The position numbers were made by a program, and so were the translations under genes. Below, one piece after another: positions 1 to 6,305 of a stretch of 10,235 nucleotides of DNA. The notes under the pieces are model-generated. The model made no database searches. It had not been told where the DNA came from and saw only the letters and a program-made list of their open reading frames with translations. The stretch comes from Candidatus Zhuqueibacterota bacterium (GTDB lineage Bacteria > SM23-31). Where the stretch lies: the NCBI GenBank assembly GCA_022562855.1, contig JADFON010000041.1, positions 1 to 10,235 on the forward strand, written 5' to 3'. Numbering within the stretch: the first letter of the stretch is position 1; every line of letters begins with the position of its first letter.

Positions 1-139
1 CCACGTGAATGGGTGGGTGGTGGCCCCTATGTGATCTCAGCGGGACGTGAGTAGACATCCCATAAAAACTACTTGAAGACGACATTTACCTCTTACATAA
101 TCACGGGATATTCCCTACCCGAAATTCGCCAGTTCGATC
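1..139. other. Unassigned window edge downstream of rplI
   Basis: No recognisable gene. On the plus strand, frame 1 is open from the edge to a TAG at 52-54 and could be the last 17 residues of a convergent gene (contains GGGPYVISAG). On the minus strand an ATG at 82-84 opens a frame that runs off the edge, starting MSSSSSFYGM, with AAGAGG only about 4 bases before it. Neither resembles a family I know, and in particular the minus frame does not look like DnaB, which follows rplI in many genomes. A short imperfect inverted repeat (GGGATATTCCC, 104-114) has no T-run beside it, so I do not call a terminator. Confidence 0.2.
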
Positions 140-583
140 TTATCCTTTTACCACCCATAACTTGATCTTTGTTTCCACATTTTGGTGCAGTTTTATCGTT
201 ACGGGGTAAATTCCGAGAGCCTTGACCGGTTCATCAAGCGATATGACTTTTTTATCGATTTCAAAACCTTTCTCCCGCAAAAGATCGGAGATATTCTGGT
301 TGGTTACCGTTCCAAAAATCCGGTCATCCTCCCCGACGGTAACAGTGGCAGTCACGGAAACTTTCTCAAGTTTCTTTGCCAATTCCTCCGAATCCAGCTG
401 CACACGTTTACCTTGCATAAGCGTCTGTATTTGTTCTTCTTCGAGGATTTTTTTGTTTCCTTTGGTAAGAGGAAGAACAATCTGCTGAGGGATCAAAAAA
501 TTCCGGGCAAATCCCGGCTTTACATCAACCACATCACCGGATTGACCCAGTGATTCATAGTCTTTTCGTAAAAGTACTTTCAT
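140..583 (-). CDS. rplI: 50S ribosomal protein L9 (bL9)
   Basis: Large-subunit ribosomal protein that binds 23S rRNA near the L1 stalk and helps maintain reading frame. The 147 residues match the usual bL9 length. The N-terminal globular domain (about 1-50) carries the family signature: MKVLLRKDYESLGQSGDVV followed by VKPGFARNFLIP. A long connecting helix (about 42-75, rich in K, E and Q) leads to the C-terminal domain (about 80-147), which contains FGTVTNQNIS and GIYPVTIKLH. The ATG start is preceded by only a weak purine stretch (GAGA). It is the last gene of the rpsF-ssb-rpsR-rplI block, 63 bases after rpsR. I see no terminator after it. Identification is secure. Confidence 0.97.
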   Translation of the reverse strand: MKVLLRKDYESLGQSGDVVDVKPGFARNFLIPQQIVLPLTKGNKKILEEEQIQTLMQGKRVQLDSEELAKKLEKVSVTATVTVGEDDRIFGTVTNQNISDLLREKGFEIDKKVISLDEPVKALGIYPVTIKLHQNVETKIKLWVVKG

Positions 584-602
584 TTTGTCTCACACTTTTG
601 GA

Positions 603-617
603 AATCTTAATAAGATT
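603..617. repeat. Perfect 7-bp palindrome between rpsR and rplI
   Basis: AATCTTA, one central A, then TAAGATT. It lies in the 63-base rpsR-rplI gap, about 20 bases upstream of the rplI start. It is AT-rich, so a weak RNA hairpin, or possibly a protein-binding dyad. It may be chance in AT-rich DNA. Confidence 0.25.
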
Positions 618-646
618 GTATTAGATTTATTAACGTATTACTTTTC

Positions 647-877
647 TCAGCGGGCAATATCTGAAACATAGGGTATTATTGCCATTTGACGGGCACGTTT
701 TATAGCTCTTACCAGCATACGCTGATGCTTGGCACAGGTGCCGGATATTCTTTTCGGGATTATTTTTCCCTGCTCGGATGTAAATCGTGAAAGTTTTTTT
801 TCATCTTTGTAATCTATGAAAAATTCCTTGTTCTCACAGAATCTACATATCCGTTTAATCGGTTTTAGTTTTAACAC
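647..877 (-). CDS. rpsR: 30S ribosomal protein S18 (bS18), zinc-binding form
   Basis: Small-subunit protein that forms a heterodimer with bS6 on the 16S rRNA platform. At 76 residues it is normal length. Family signatures are visible: [11 protein letters not shown] (19-29), [11 protein letters not shown] (37-47) and the basic [14 protein letters not shown] (58-71). It carries Cys11, Cys14, Cys48 and His51 (CRFC and CAKH), the CxxC/CxxH set of the zinc-ribbon (C+) class of S18, so I infer that it binds zinc. The start is GTG, supported by an AGAGAGGA ribosome binding site 7 bases upstream. It follows ssb after 40 bases and precedes rplI. Confidence 0.97.
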   Translation of the reverse strand: MLKLKPIKRICRFCENKEFFIDYKDEKKLSRFTSEQGKIIPKRISGTCAKHQRMLVRAIKRARQMAIIPYVSDIAR

Positions 878-883
878 GTAGTA

Positions 884-891
884 TCCTCTCT
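884..891 (-). promoter_or_regulatory. Ribosome binding site fixing the GTG start of rpsR
   Basis: AGAGAGGA on the minus strand, with its AGAGG core about 7 bases before the GTG at 877-875. No in-frame ATG is better placed, and the S18 alignment needs residues from this start. Confidence 0.6.
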
Positions 892-917
892 AATAGTTAA
901 TCGTTTCATCAATTTAA

Positions 918-1484
918 CTATAAATTAAGATCCCGCATTCCGGGATAATCTTTGTTAATCTCGTCAGGTTTATCAGGGCTATCGGGTTGGTCGAACCCCT
1001 TTTCGTCATCCGGATTCAATTCCGAAGGACCTGCCGCAAGTGGTGTGGAGCCGGAATAGGGATCGGTAAAAGAAGCGTCTTCTTCCATAATGTGCTCTGA
1101 ATCCGTTTGATCCTTTTCCACGATAATTTCGGTATTTGACTTTTTGTTCAAAAACTGAATCCTTTTTGCCTTGATTTCAACTATGTTGCGGTAAAATCCG
1201 TTCTCGAGTTTCCAACTTTTACTTTGCAATTCGCCTTCAACCATAATCGCACAACCCTTTGTCAGGTTTTCGTAACAACTCTCGGCGAGTTTGTACCAGG
1301 CTACTATTCCTACATAACAGACATCCTCGCGCCAATTGCCGGAATTATCTTTAAAATTTCGGCTGTAGGCGATTGGGAAGTTAGCCACAGGCGTACCGTT
1401 TGTTGTGGTTCGAAGCGTTGGGTCTTTGGTAAGATTTCCTGCAATTGTGATTGAGTTAATATCCGGCATTTTTAAGTCAGCCAT
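918..1484 (-). CDS. ssb: Single-stranded DNA-binding protein with non-canonical C-terminal tip
   Basis: Binds and protects single-stranded DNA during replication, repair and recombination; usually a homotetramer. The OB-fold spans about residues 8-113: INSITIAGNLTKDPTLR at the front, then NFPIAYSRNFKD, VAWYKLAESCYENLTKG and MVEGELQSKSWK. A 75-residue acidic, proline-rich linker follows. Most bacterial SSBs end in a DDDIPF-like tip that recruits partner proteins. This one ends YPGMRDLNL, and no nearby frame restores the canonical tip. The ATG at 1484 has AGAGGA 7 bases upstream; the next Met (residue 6) has no such site. It sits between rpsF (196 bases away) and rpsR (40 bases), its common position in bacteria. 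Acidic linkers are common; the tip is the oddity. Confidence 0.95.
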   Translation of the reverse strand: MADLKMPDINSITIAGNLTKDPTLRTTTNGTPVANFPIAYSRNFKDNSGNWREDVCYVGIVAWYKLAESCYENLTKGCAIMVEGELQSKSWKLENGFYRNIVEIKAKRIQFLNKKSNTEIIVEKDQTDSEHIMEEDASFTDPYSGSTPLAAGPSELNPDDEKGFDQPDSPDKPDEINKDYPGMRDLNL

Positions 1485-1514
1485 GATAATATCCTCTTTT
1501 GTGCATGGAATTCA

Positions 1515-1534
1515 TCACATCGTTTTCGATGCAA
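1515..1534 (-). promoter_or_regulatory. Stem-loop upstream of ssb
   Basis: On the minus strand TTGCATCG, an AAAA loop, then CGATGTGA forms an 8-pair stem with two G-U wobbles. It lies about 20 bases upstream of the ssb ribosome binding site, in the 196-base rpsF-ssb gap. It could be an RNA-stability or processing site that separates ssb expression from rpsF. It is not a terminator, since no T-run follows. The rest of this gap shows no clear promoter, only a weak GCCC/GGGC hairpin at 1657-1674 after rpsF. Confidence 0.3.
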
Positions 1535-1680
1535 CTATATTTACATTAATATCCATACTCCGATACAAATATGACCCGGTTTTATTCAACAAATGGCGCC
1601 AACTGGACACATAATTTAATTAAAGCTTTCCCTGTTTGTTTTAATAACGCATTTTAGCCCGTCAGGAATAGGGCAAATAA

Positions 1681-2604
1681 TTATTCTTTTTCCTTGTTAT
1701 CCGGGCTGTCATCCTCCGGCTTTTCTTTGCTTTCGTCTTCTTTTTCATCAGATTCGGCAATGCTGTCAGTATTCTCTTCGCCGGAACTATCCACTTCAGG
1801 CTCCGGTTCAGAATCATTGTCCGCTTTCTCCGGTTCCGGAACATCCCCATCAACCGCTTCTTCCTGCCCGGTTTGTTCTTCCTTTTGCGGAACGGTCTCA
1901 TCACTCTCAGTCTCTGAAACTGATTCAGAATCTTCACTATCATCTGATTCCGCTTGCTTAACCGGTGCAGGTTCATCATCCTGATCATCGTCGGAAGCCA
2001 CACTTTCTGACGGCGAATCATCCTTGTCATCAGTGGATTCCTCAACCGGATCTGATTCTTCCTTCGTCGGTTCCTCTGTTGTAGGTTCTTCAGCAGGAGT
2101 TTCTTCTTTTGAATCGGATGTGGCGGAATCGTCTGCCGTTGTTTTCTCCGGCTCGGGTTCAGATGTAGATTTATCCCCGGCAGGAGTCGCCGAATCAGTT
2201 TGCCCGGCTTTTACATCGTCCGAAGATTCGTCTTCTGATTTTTGCGCTTCTTCTTCCTGCTCCGCGATTTTGAGCTTAGCTTCTTCTTCTTTTCGCATTT
2301 GCTCTGCTAAAATGGCTTTCTTGTCCTTATAAATCGTCATAAACCGGAGAATATGTTCATTAAGACGGTATTCTCTTTCGAGCTCCACAATAGTTTCAGG
2401 AGGAGCCTCAAAATTAAAAATAATGTAAAAACCGTATTGGAATTTCTTGATAGGATAGGCAAGTCTTCTCTTGCCCCAATGTACCGTTTCTCCGAGTTTC
2501 CCTTTTTGCTTTTTGATTATGTCTTCACTGCGAGAAACAATACGGTTAACGGTCTCTTCGTTCAGTGATGAGTTAACTATTATAATGGATTCGTAAACTT
2601 TCAT
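1681..2604 (-). CDS. rpsF: 30S ribosomal protein S6 (bS6) with ~190-residue acidic extension
   Basis: Small-subunit protein that pairs with bS18 on the platform. Residues 1 to about 100 are an ordinary bS6 domain: MKVYESIIIV, ETVHWGKRRLAYPIKKFQYG, FNFEAPPETIVELEREYRLN, ILRFMTIYKDKK. A charged helix (about 101-122) leads to a disordered tail to residue 307. From 121 on I count 75 Asp/Glu in 187 residues, 15 Lys, and no Arg, His, Cys or aromatic residue; the rest is mainly Ser, Thr, Pro, Ala. Typical bS6 is 95-140 residues. In E. coli, RimK adds glutamates to the S6 C-terminus; here acidity is encoded in the gene. The ATG has GGAG 5 bases upstream. The frame is continuous from domain to tail, and the opposite-strand ORFs are Ser-rich shadows of the tail. 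Confidence 0.95.
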   Translation of the reverse strand: MKVYESIIIVNSSLNEETVNRIVSRSEDIIKKQKGKLGETVHWGKRRLAYPIKKFQYGFYIIFNFEAPPETIVELEREYRLNEHILRFMTIYKDKKAILAEQMRKEEEAKLKIAEQEEEAQKSEDESSDDVKAGQTDSATPAGDKSTSEPEPEKTTADDSATSDSKEETPAEEPTTEEPTKEESDPVEESTDDKDDSPSESVASDDDQDDEPAPVKQAESDDSEDSESVSETESDETVPQKEEQTGQEEAVDGDVPEPEKADNDSEPEPEVDSSGEENTDSIAESDEKEDESKEKPEDDSPDNKEKE

Positions 2605-2645
2605 ATAATCTCCAGACTTGTTCGCCGGAGGCGTTTTCCCGAACA
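2605..2645 (-). promoter_or_regulatory. Candidate rpsF leader switch (possible S6:S18 autoregulatory site)
   Basis: Two competing hairpins are visible in the minus-strand leader. Hairpin A pairs TGTTCG (2624-2619) ... CGAACA, meaning plus positions 2640-2645 with 2619-2624, around a 15-base loop that contains CTCCGG. Hairpin B pairs that CTCCGG (2630-2625) with CTGGAG (2615-2610) across 9 bases, with one G-U; it occludes the GGAG ribosome binding site. B uses the 3' arm of A as its loop, so the two are likely mutually exclusive. rpsF leaders in many bacteria bind the S6:S18 complex through a structured element with a CCG trinucleotide. The CCG here sits in the right kind of place, but I cannot fold or align it to confirm. 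Confidence 0.35.
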
Positions 2646-2681
2646 GCCGGGACAGACAGCCTCAGGCGGATGCGTACCTTT

Positions 2682-4670
2682 TTAATTGCTTATTTCATTT
2701 AATATAGGAGCTATAACGAGTGAAACGACAGCTGTCAATTTGATGAGGATGTTCATCGATGGACCTGAGGTATCTTTGAACGGGTCACCGACAGTATCCC
2801 CGGTAACAGCAGCTTTATGCGCATCGCTTCCCTTCCCTCCAAGGTTGCCTTCCTCAATGTATTTCTTGGCATTATCCCATGCCCCGCCGCCGTTAGCCAT
2901 AAACAATGCAAGAAGAACCCCGCTCAGCGTAGCGCCTGCCAGCATACCCCCAAGCGATTCTTTCCCCATCAGGAATCCAACCAATATAGGCACAATAAAT
3001 GCCGTCATTCCAGGAAGAATCATTTCTCTGAGCGCCGCTTTTGTGCTGATATCAACGCATCTTGCCGAATCTGGTTTTGTGGTTCCTTCCATAATTCCCG
3101 GGATTTCTCTGAACTGACGCCTAACTTCTTCCACCATTTTCTGTGCAGCCCTGCCGACAGCCGACATTGTAGTCGAGGCTATAAAGAACGGGAGAATTCC
3201 ACCTATAAACAACCCTATGACAACCATATGATCGGTAAGGTTTATAACCGTTACACCTGCCGCTACCGTGTAAGCAGAAAAAAGAGCAAGGGCTGTAAGG
3301 GCAGCCGAACCGATCGCAAATCCTTTCCCCATTGCCGCGGTTGTATTCCCAAGCGAGTCGAGACTGTCTGTAATTTTCCGGACTCTCTCTCCCAGTCCAG
3401 CCATTTCGGTGATGCCGCCTGCGTTATCTGCAATAGGACCATAAGCGTCGACCGACATTGTGATACCAACGGTGGCAAGCATGCCTACTGCGGCGATTCC
3501 TATACCGTAAAGACCGGCAAACATGTGTCCAAAGTAGATCGCACCACATATACAAAGAACTGAGAGCACAACGCTTTCCATACCAACAGCCAGCCCGGCA
3601 ATGATATTTGTCGCAGGTCCGGTCAAACTTGCTTCTGCAATTTTCCTTATAGGTTTACCGGAAGTATAATATTCTGTAAATAATCCAATGAGAATACCCG
3701 CTAACGATCCAGAAACAATAGCCCAGATCGTCCTGCCGGGAAGCCCCAGGAAGGTTATTGCCCAATAGGATAGTACCATCATAAGTATCGCAGAAAATAT
3801 TGTGGAATACCGTAAGATAGCCGCCGGATCGAGATTTCTAAGGAATCGCACCGAAAAAATACCCAATAGGGAAGTACCCAAACCAATAATCGTGACGAGT
3901 ATCGGTAGAAACATCCAGTTTAACGAATTCTCCGATATGGCATATCCAAGCGCAATTGTCGCGATAACGGATCCGACATAAGATTCGAAAATATCTGCAC
4001 CCATTCCCGCAACATCCCCGACATTATCCCCGACATTATCGGCAATGGTAGCCGGGTTACGCGGATCGTCTTCGGGTATTCCCGCTTCGAGTTTTCCGAC
4101 AAGATCAGCCCCTACATCGGCAGCCTTAGTAAATATGCCCCCTCCAACACGGGCAAACAGCGCTATTGAGCTTGCACCCATTGCAAAACCATTAATGGAT
4201 TGAATATCGATATACCCGTATTTATAAATTAAAAACATACTCCCGAATCCGATCAAACCGAGACTTGCCACCGAAAGTCCCATTACCGCGCCACCGCTAA
4301 ACGCAGCCTGCAGCGCCATTCCCTGTCCATGCTTGTTAGCAGCCTCGGATGTTCTCACGTTCGCAAGTGTCGCCGCCTGCATTCCGAAGATACCGCAAAG
4401 CATAGAACACAGGGTGCCGGATAAGAACGCGAAACTTGTCGCTTTAAACGGCATAAAAGCAAAAAGCAAAACAAAAACCACTACTATAAAAATGGACAAA
4501 ATGGTATACTCGCGTTTGAGAAAAACCATTGCTCCTTCATGTATTCTGTCAGACAGTTCCTGCATCAAATCCGAACCCGCAGGTAGTTTTTTAACAGAAA
4601 CGTAAATAATAACCGCTACCAGCAATCCAAAGATACCTGCTACAGGAGCAAATATCATAACATTATCCAT
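2682..4670 (-). CDS. hppA: Membrane-bound ion-translocating pyrophosphatase, K+-dependent type, probably Na+-pumping
   Basis: Integral membrane enzyme that couples hydrolysis of pyrophosphate to ion export. The 662 residues form many hydrophobic segments (about 16 expected in the family). Active-site motifs are intact: [11 protein letters not shown] (185-195), [19 protein letters not shown] (201-219), [12 protein letters not shown] (408-419) and [10 protein letters not shown] (624-633). [10 protein letters not shown] (441-450) has Ala and Gly at the two positions that mark K+-dependent enzymes (Lys and Thr in K+-independent ones). [13 protein letters not shown] places Glu229 three residues after Asp226, as in Na+-pumping family members; plant-type proton pumps have it about a turn later. 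Na+ as coupling ion is therefore an inference. The ATG has GGAGG 4 bases upstream. The 141-base gap to pth shows no clear promoter. It lies between pth and rpsF. Confidence 0.95.
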   Translation of the reverse strand: MDNVMIFAPVAGIFGLLVAVIIYVSVKKLPAGSDLMQELSDRIHEGAMVFLKREYTILSIFIVVVFVLLFAFMPFKATSFAFLSGTLCSMLCGIFGMQAATLANVRTSEAANKHGQGMALQAAFSGGAVMGLSVASLGLIGFGSMFLIYKYGYIDIQSINGFAMGASSIALFARVGGGIFTKAADVGADLVGKLEAGIPEDDPRNPATIADNVGDNVGDVAGMGADIFESYVGSVIATIALGYAISENSLNWMFLPILVTIIGLGTSLLGIFSVRFLRNLDPAAILRYSTIFSAILMMVLSYWAITFLGLPGRTIWAIVSGSLAGILIGLFTEYYTSGKPIRKIAEASLTGPATNIIAGLAVGMESVVLSVLCICGAIYFGHMFAGLYGIGIAAVGMLATVGITMSVDAYGPIADNAGGITEMAGLGERVRKITDSLDSLGNTTAAMGKGFAIGSAALTALALFSAYTVAAGVTVINLTDHMVVIGLFIGGILPFFIASTTMSAVGRAAQKMVEEVRRQFREIPGIMEGTTKPDSARCVDISTKAALREMILPGMTAFIVPILVGFLMGKESLGGMLAGATLSGVLLALFMANGGGAWDNAKKYIEEGNLGGKGSDAHKAAVTGDTVGDPFKDTSGPSMNILIKLTAVVSLVIAPILNEISN

Positions 4671-4811
4671 GCTGCCTCCGTAAACTGAAATTTCGCTGTG
4701 TGAACATTTCCGCTCCCGCTAATCCTTCCGCATAGTGGTCATTGCGTGATATAAGACAGGCGGGATTGTACATCCTCGGCTTAAATATTTGTTTTGTTAG
4801 ATCAATTAATG

Positions 4812-5387
4812 TCAAATTTTAAGATGATTGCCGTTATAATCATTCATTGCCCTGTCAATTCCGTCCACAAGCCAGGCAGTAACGGCTTTTTCGGCGGTCG
4901 AAACTAAATCAGGTAAGTTTAATCTTTCTCTCTTATTAAAAGGCGACAACACGTATGAACTCGGATTAGCAATAGTATCTCGATTACGGATTCCGATTCG
5001 GAGACGCGGTATATTTTCACTGCCGGTTTCATGTATTATTGACCGTAAACCTCTATTCCCGGCATCACCGCCCTGTGGTTTTAATCTAAAAGTTCCAAAA
5101 GGTAAATCCAAATCGTCCAGAACGATCAGCAGTTTATCGCCGTGAATTTTAAAGTATTTCAAAACCTGTTGAACGGCAATTCCACTTTTGTTCATATAGG
5201 TCACCGGTTTTACAATCAACACATTGCTGCCATGAACATAGCAATTCGCGGCTGCATATTCGCCTTTGCCCTTTCGAAAAGCGCAATTATGCGACTCCGC
5301 AAATTTTTCAGCGATCTGAAAACCGATATTATGCCGGGTAAGGGAGTAACGCGGTTCAGGGTTCCCTAATCCAACGATACAATACAT
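4812..5387 (-). CDS. pth: Peptidyl-tRNA hydrolase
   Basis: Cytosolic enzyme that cleaves the ester between peptide and tRNA in prematurely released peptidyl-tRNAs, recycling tRNA. At 191 residues it is normal length. Conserved features: VGLGNP (5-10, with Asn9), TRHNIGF with catalytic His19, PVTYMNKSG with Asn66, and VLDDLDLPFGTFRLK (89-103) with the catalytic Asp91. The usual GHNGL loop reads GNRGL (110-114), so the positions equivalent to E. coli His113 and Asn114 are Asn and Arg. Such variation occurs in the family, so I do not infer loss of activity. The gene starts 17 bases after rplY, a common pairing, without a well-spaced ribosome binding site, which suggests translational coupling. 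Confidence 0.96.
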   Translation of the reverse strand: MYCIVGLGNPEPRYSLTRHNIGFQIAEKFAESHNCAFRKGKGEYAAANCYVHGSNVLIVKPVTYMNKSGIAVQQVLKYFKIHGDKLLIVLDDLDLPFGTFRLKPQGGDAGNRGLRSIIHETGSENIPRLRIGIRNRDTIANPSSYVLSPFNKRERLNLPDLVSTAEKAVTAWLVDGIDRAMNDYNGNHLKI

Positions 5388-5404
5388 GTTATTTGCTTGT
5401 CCCG

Positions 5405-6085
5405 TCAGGGATGGCTTTCGCCACCGGGGGTTTCCTTGTCCGTTTCTTGCTGTCCTTCAGCCTTTGCCTCAGGAGAATCTCCTTCGGCAGCTTCAGCAGC
5501 CTCTTCCAGTTCTTCCTCTTCTTCGACTTCTTCGACATGAATTTTCGGAAGACTTACACTGGCAATCGAAACTTCATCCGGTGTCAAAATATTGATGTTG
5601 TCGAATGAAAGATCCTTGATATGAATGGAATCACCAAGATCTAATTCGGATACATCAACTTCCAATTTGTCCGGCAGATTTTTTGGGAGACATTCTATTT
5701 CGATTTCTCTGGTCAAATGTTCAAGAATGCCGCCTATTTTTGTGCCAACCGGTACACCGGATAGAAGCATGGGAACGAAAACTGTAATCTTAACCCCGCG
5801 GGTTATCCCCATAAAGTCAACATGTGTAATCGTTGTTGTTACGGGATCCCTTTGAACCTGCCGGATGACAGCTTCCTTTTTTGAACCGTCATCCAATTCG
5901 AGGGATATCAAGGCAGGTTTCGAGGCAATAGTAATGCTTACCTGTTTTGCCTCAAGAGTGAGGGGTACAGATTCTTCTCCGTGAATATAAAATATTCCCG
6001 GAATTTTACCTTCCCGCCGGAGTACTTTCGAATACTCTTTACCGGTCATCTTCCGTATCTTTGCAACTATTGTGTTTTCCGACAT
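5405..6085 (-). CDS. rplY: 50S ribosomal protein L25, general stress (CTC/TL5) type
   Basis: Binds 5S rRNA in the large subunit. At 226 residues it is the long two-domain CTC/TL5 form, not the short E. coli L25. The N-terminal 5S-binding domain (about 1-92) has RKMTGKEYSKVLRREGKIPG, then AVIRQVQRDPVTTTITHVDF. The C-terminal beta-rich domain (about 93-183) has VPVGTKIGGILEHLTREIEI and LPDKLEVDVSELDLGDSIHI. Residues 184-226 are an acidic tail (VEEVEEEEELEEAAEAAEG onward) ending GGESHP; acidic tails of this kind are common in CTC proteins. The ATG has an AGGTGA site about 5 bases upstream. It follows prs after 220 bases and precedes pth by 17, the widespread prs-rplY-pth order. Confidence 0.96.
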   Translation of the reverse strand: MSENTIVAKIRKMTGKEYSKVLRREGKIPGIFYIHGEESVPLTLEAKQVSITIASKPALISLELDDGSKKEAVIRQVQRDPVTTTITHVDFMGITRGVKITVFVPMLLSGVPVGTKIGGILEHLTREIEIECLPKNLPDKLEVDVSELDLGDSIHIKDLSFDNINILTPDEVSIASVSLPKIHVEEVEEEEELEEAAEAAEGDSPEAKAEGQQETDKETPGGESHP

Positions 6086-6191
6086 GGTCTCACCTTATAA
6101 TATTTCAATATTTATAATGTTAATATAGTAATAATTTGGAATTTATAAAAACCTTTAATTCAATTACTGAACTTTAGTATTAATTGTAATA

Positions 6192-6293
6192 ATGGTAAAT
6201 CCATGCATTTTTTTAGATATTAAGCGGGAGATTGCACTTCTTATTTGGGGTTTGGGCGGGGTGATAAGCCCCTTGTATCCTAAAATTTACCAT
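6192..6293 (-). repeat. Inverted-repeat element between prs and rplY
   Basis: The 9-base arms ATGGTAAAT (6192-6200) and ATTTACCAT (6285-6293) are exact reverse complements enclosing 84 bases. Inside is a GC-rich block that can form GGGG ... CCCC (6258-6272) or GGGC ... GCCC (6254-6271). The surrounding gap (6086-6305) is otherwise AT-rich. Read on the minus strand, the outer arm also opens a 26-codon frame (ATG at 6293, stop TAA) that has no ribosome binding site. I see no T-run for a terminator and no target-site duplication for a mobile element. It could be a structured leader of rplY, a small repeat-family member, or chance. Confidence 0.35.
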
Positions 6294-6305
6294 GGTTTCA
6301 GTCAA

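Noticed and set aside
1657-1674. GCCC/GGGC hairpin just after rpsF as a terminator
   Set aside because: Only four pairs with a 10-base loop, followed by TAAAATG rather than a T-run; ssb downstream is expected to be co-transcribed.
1662-2045. Basic 127-codon minus-strand frame overlapping rpsF
   Set aside because: An out-of-frame reading of the same acidic repeats. The in-frame tail runs on to its own stop, so no frameshift is needed.
1694-2332. Serine-rich plus-strand frames opposite the rpsF tail
   Set aside because: Ser-rich composition is simply the reverse reading of Asp/Glu/Ser codons in the acidic tail.
2817-3563. 248-codon open frame on the plus strand
   Set aside because: It lies wholly opposite hppA, whose motifs are intact, and its Cys/Lys/Arg/His-rich product resembles no family; it is a shadow.
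4780-4820. TTGACA on the minus strand at the end of pth as an hppA -35 element
   Set aside because: No acceptable -10 hexamer at 16-18 bases; the nearest AT-rich hexamer (TATTTA) is about 22 bases away.
6254-6272. GC hairpin as a terminator of prs
   Set aside because: No T-run follows on either strand.
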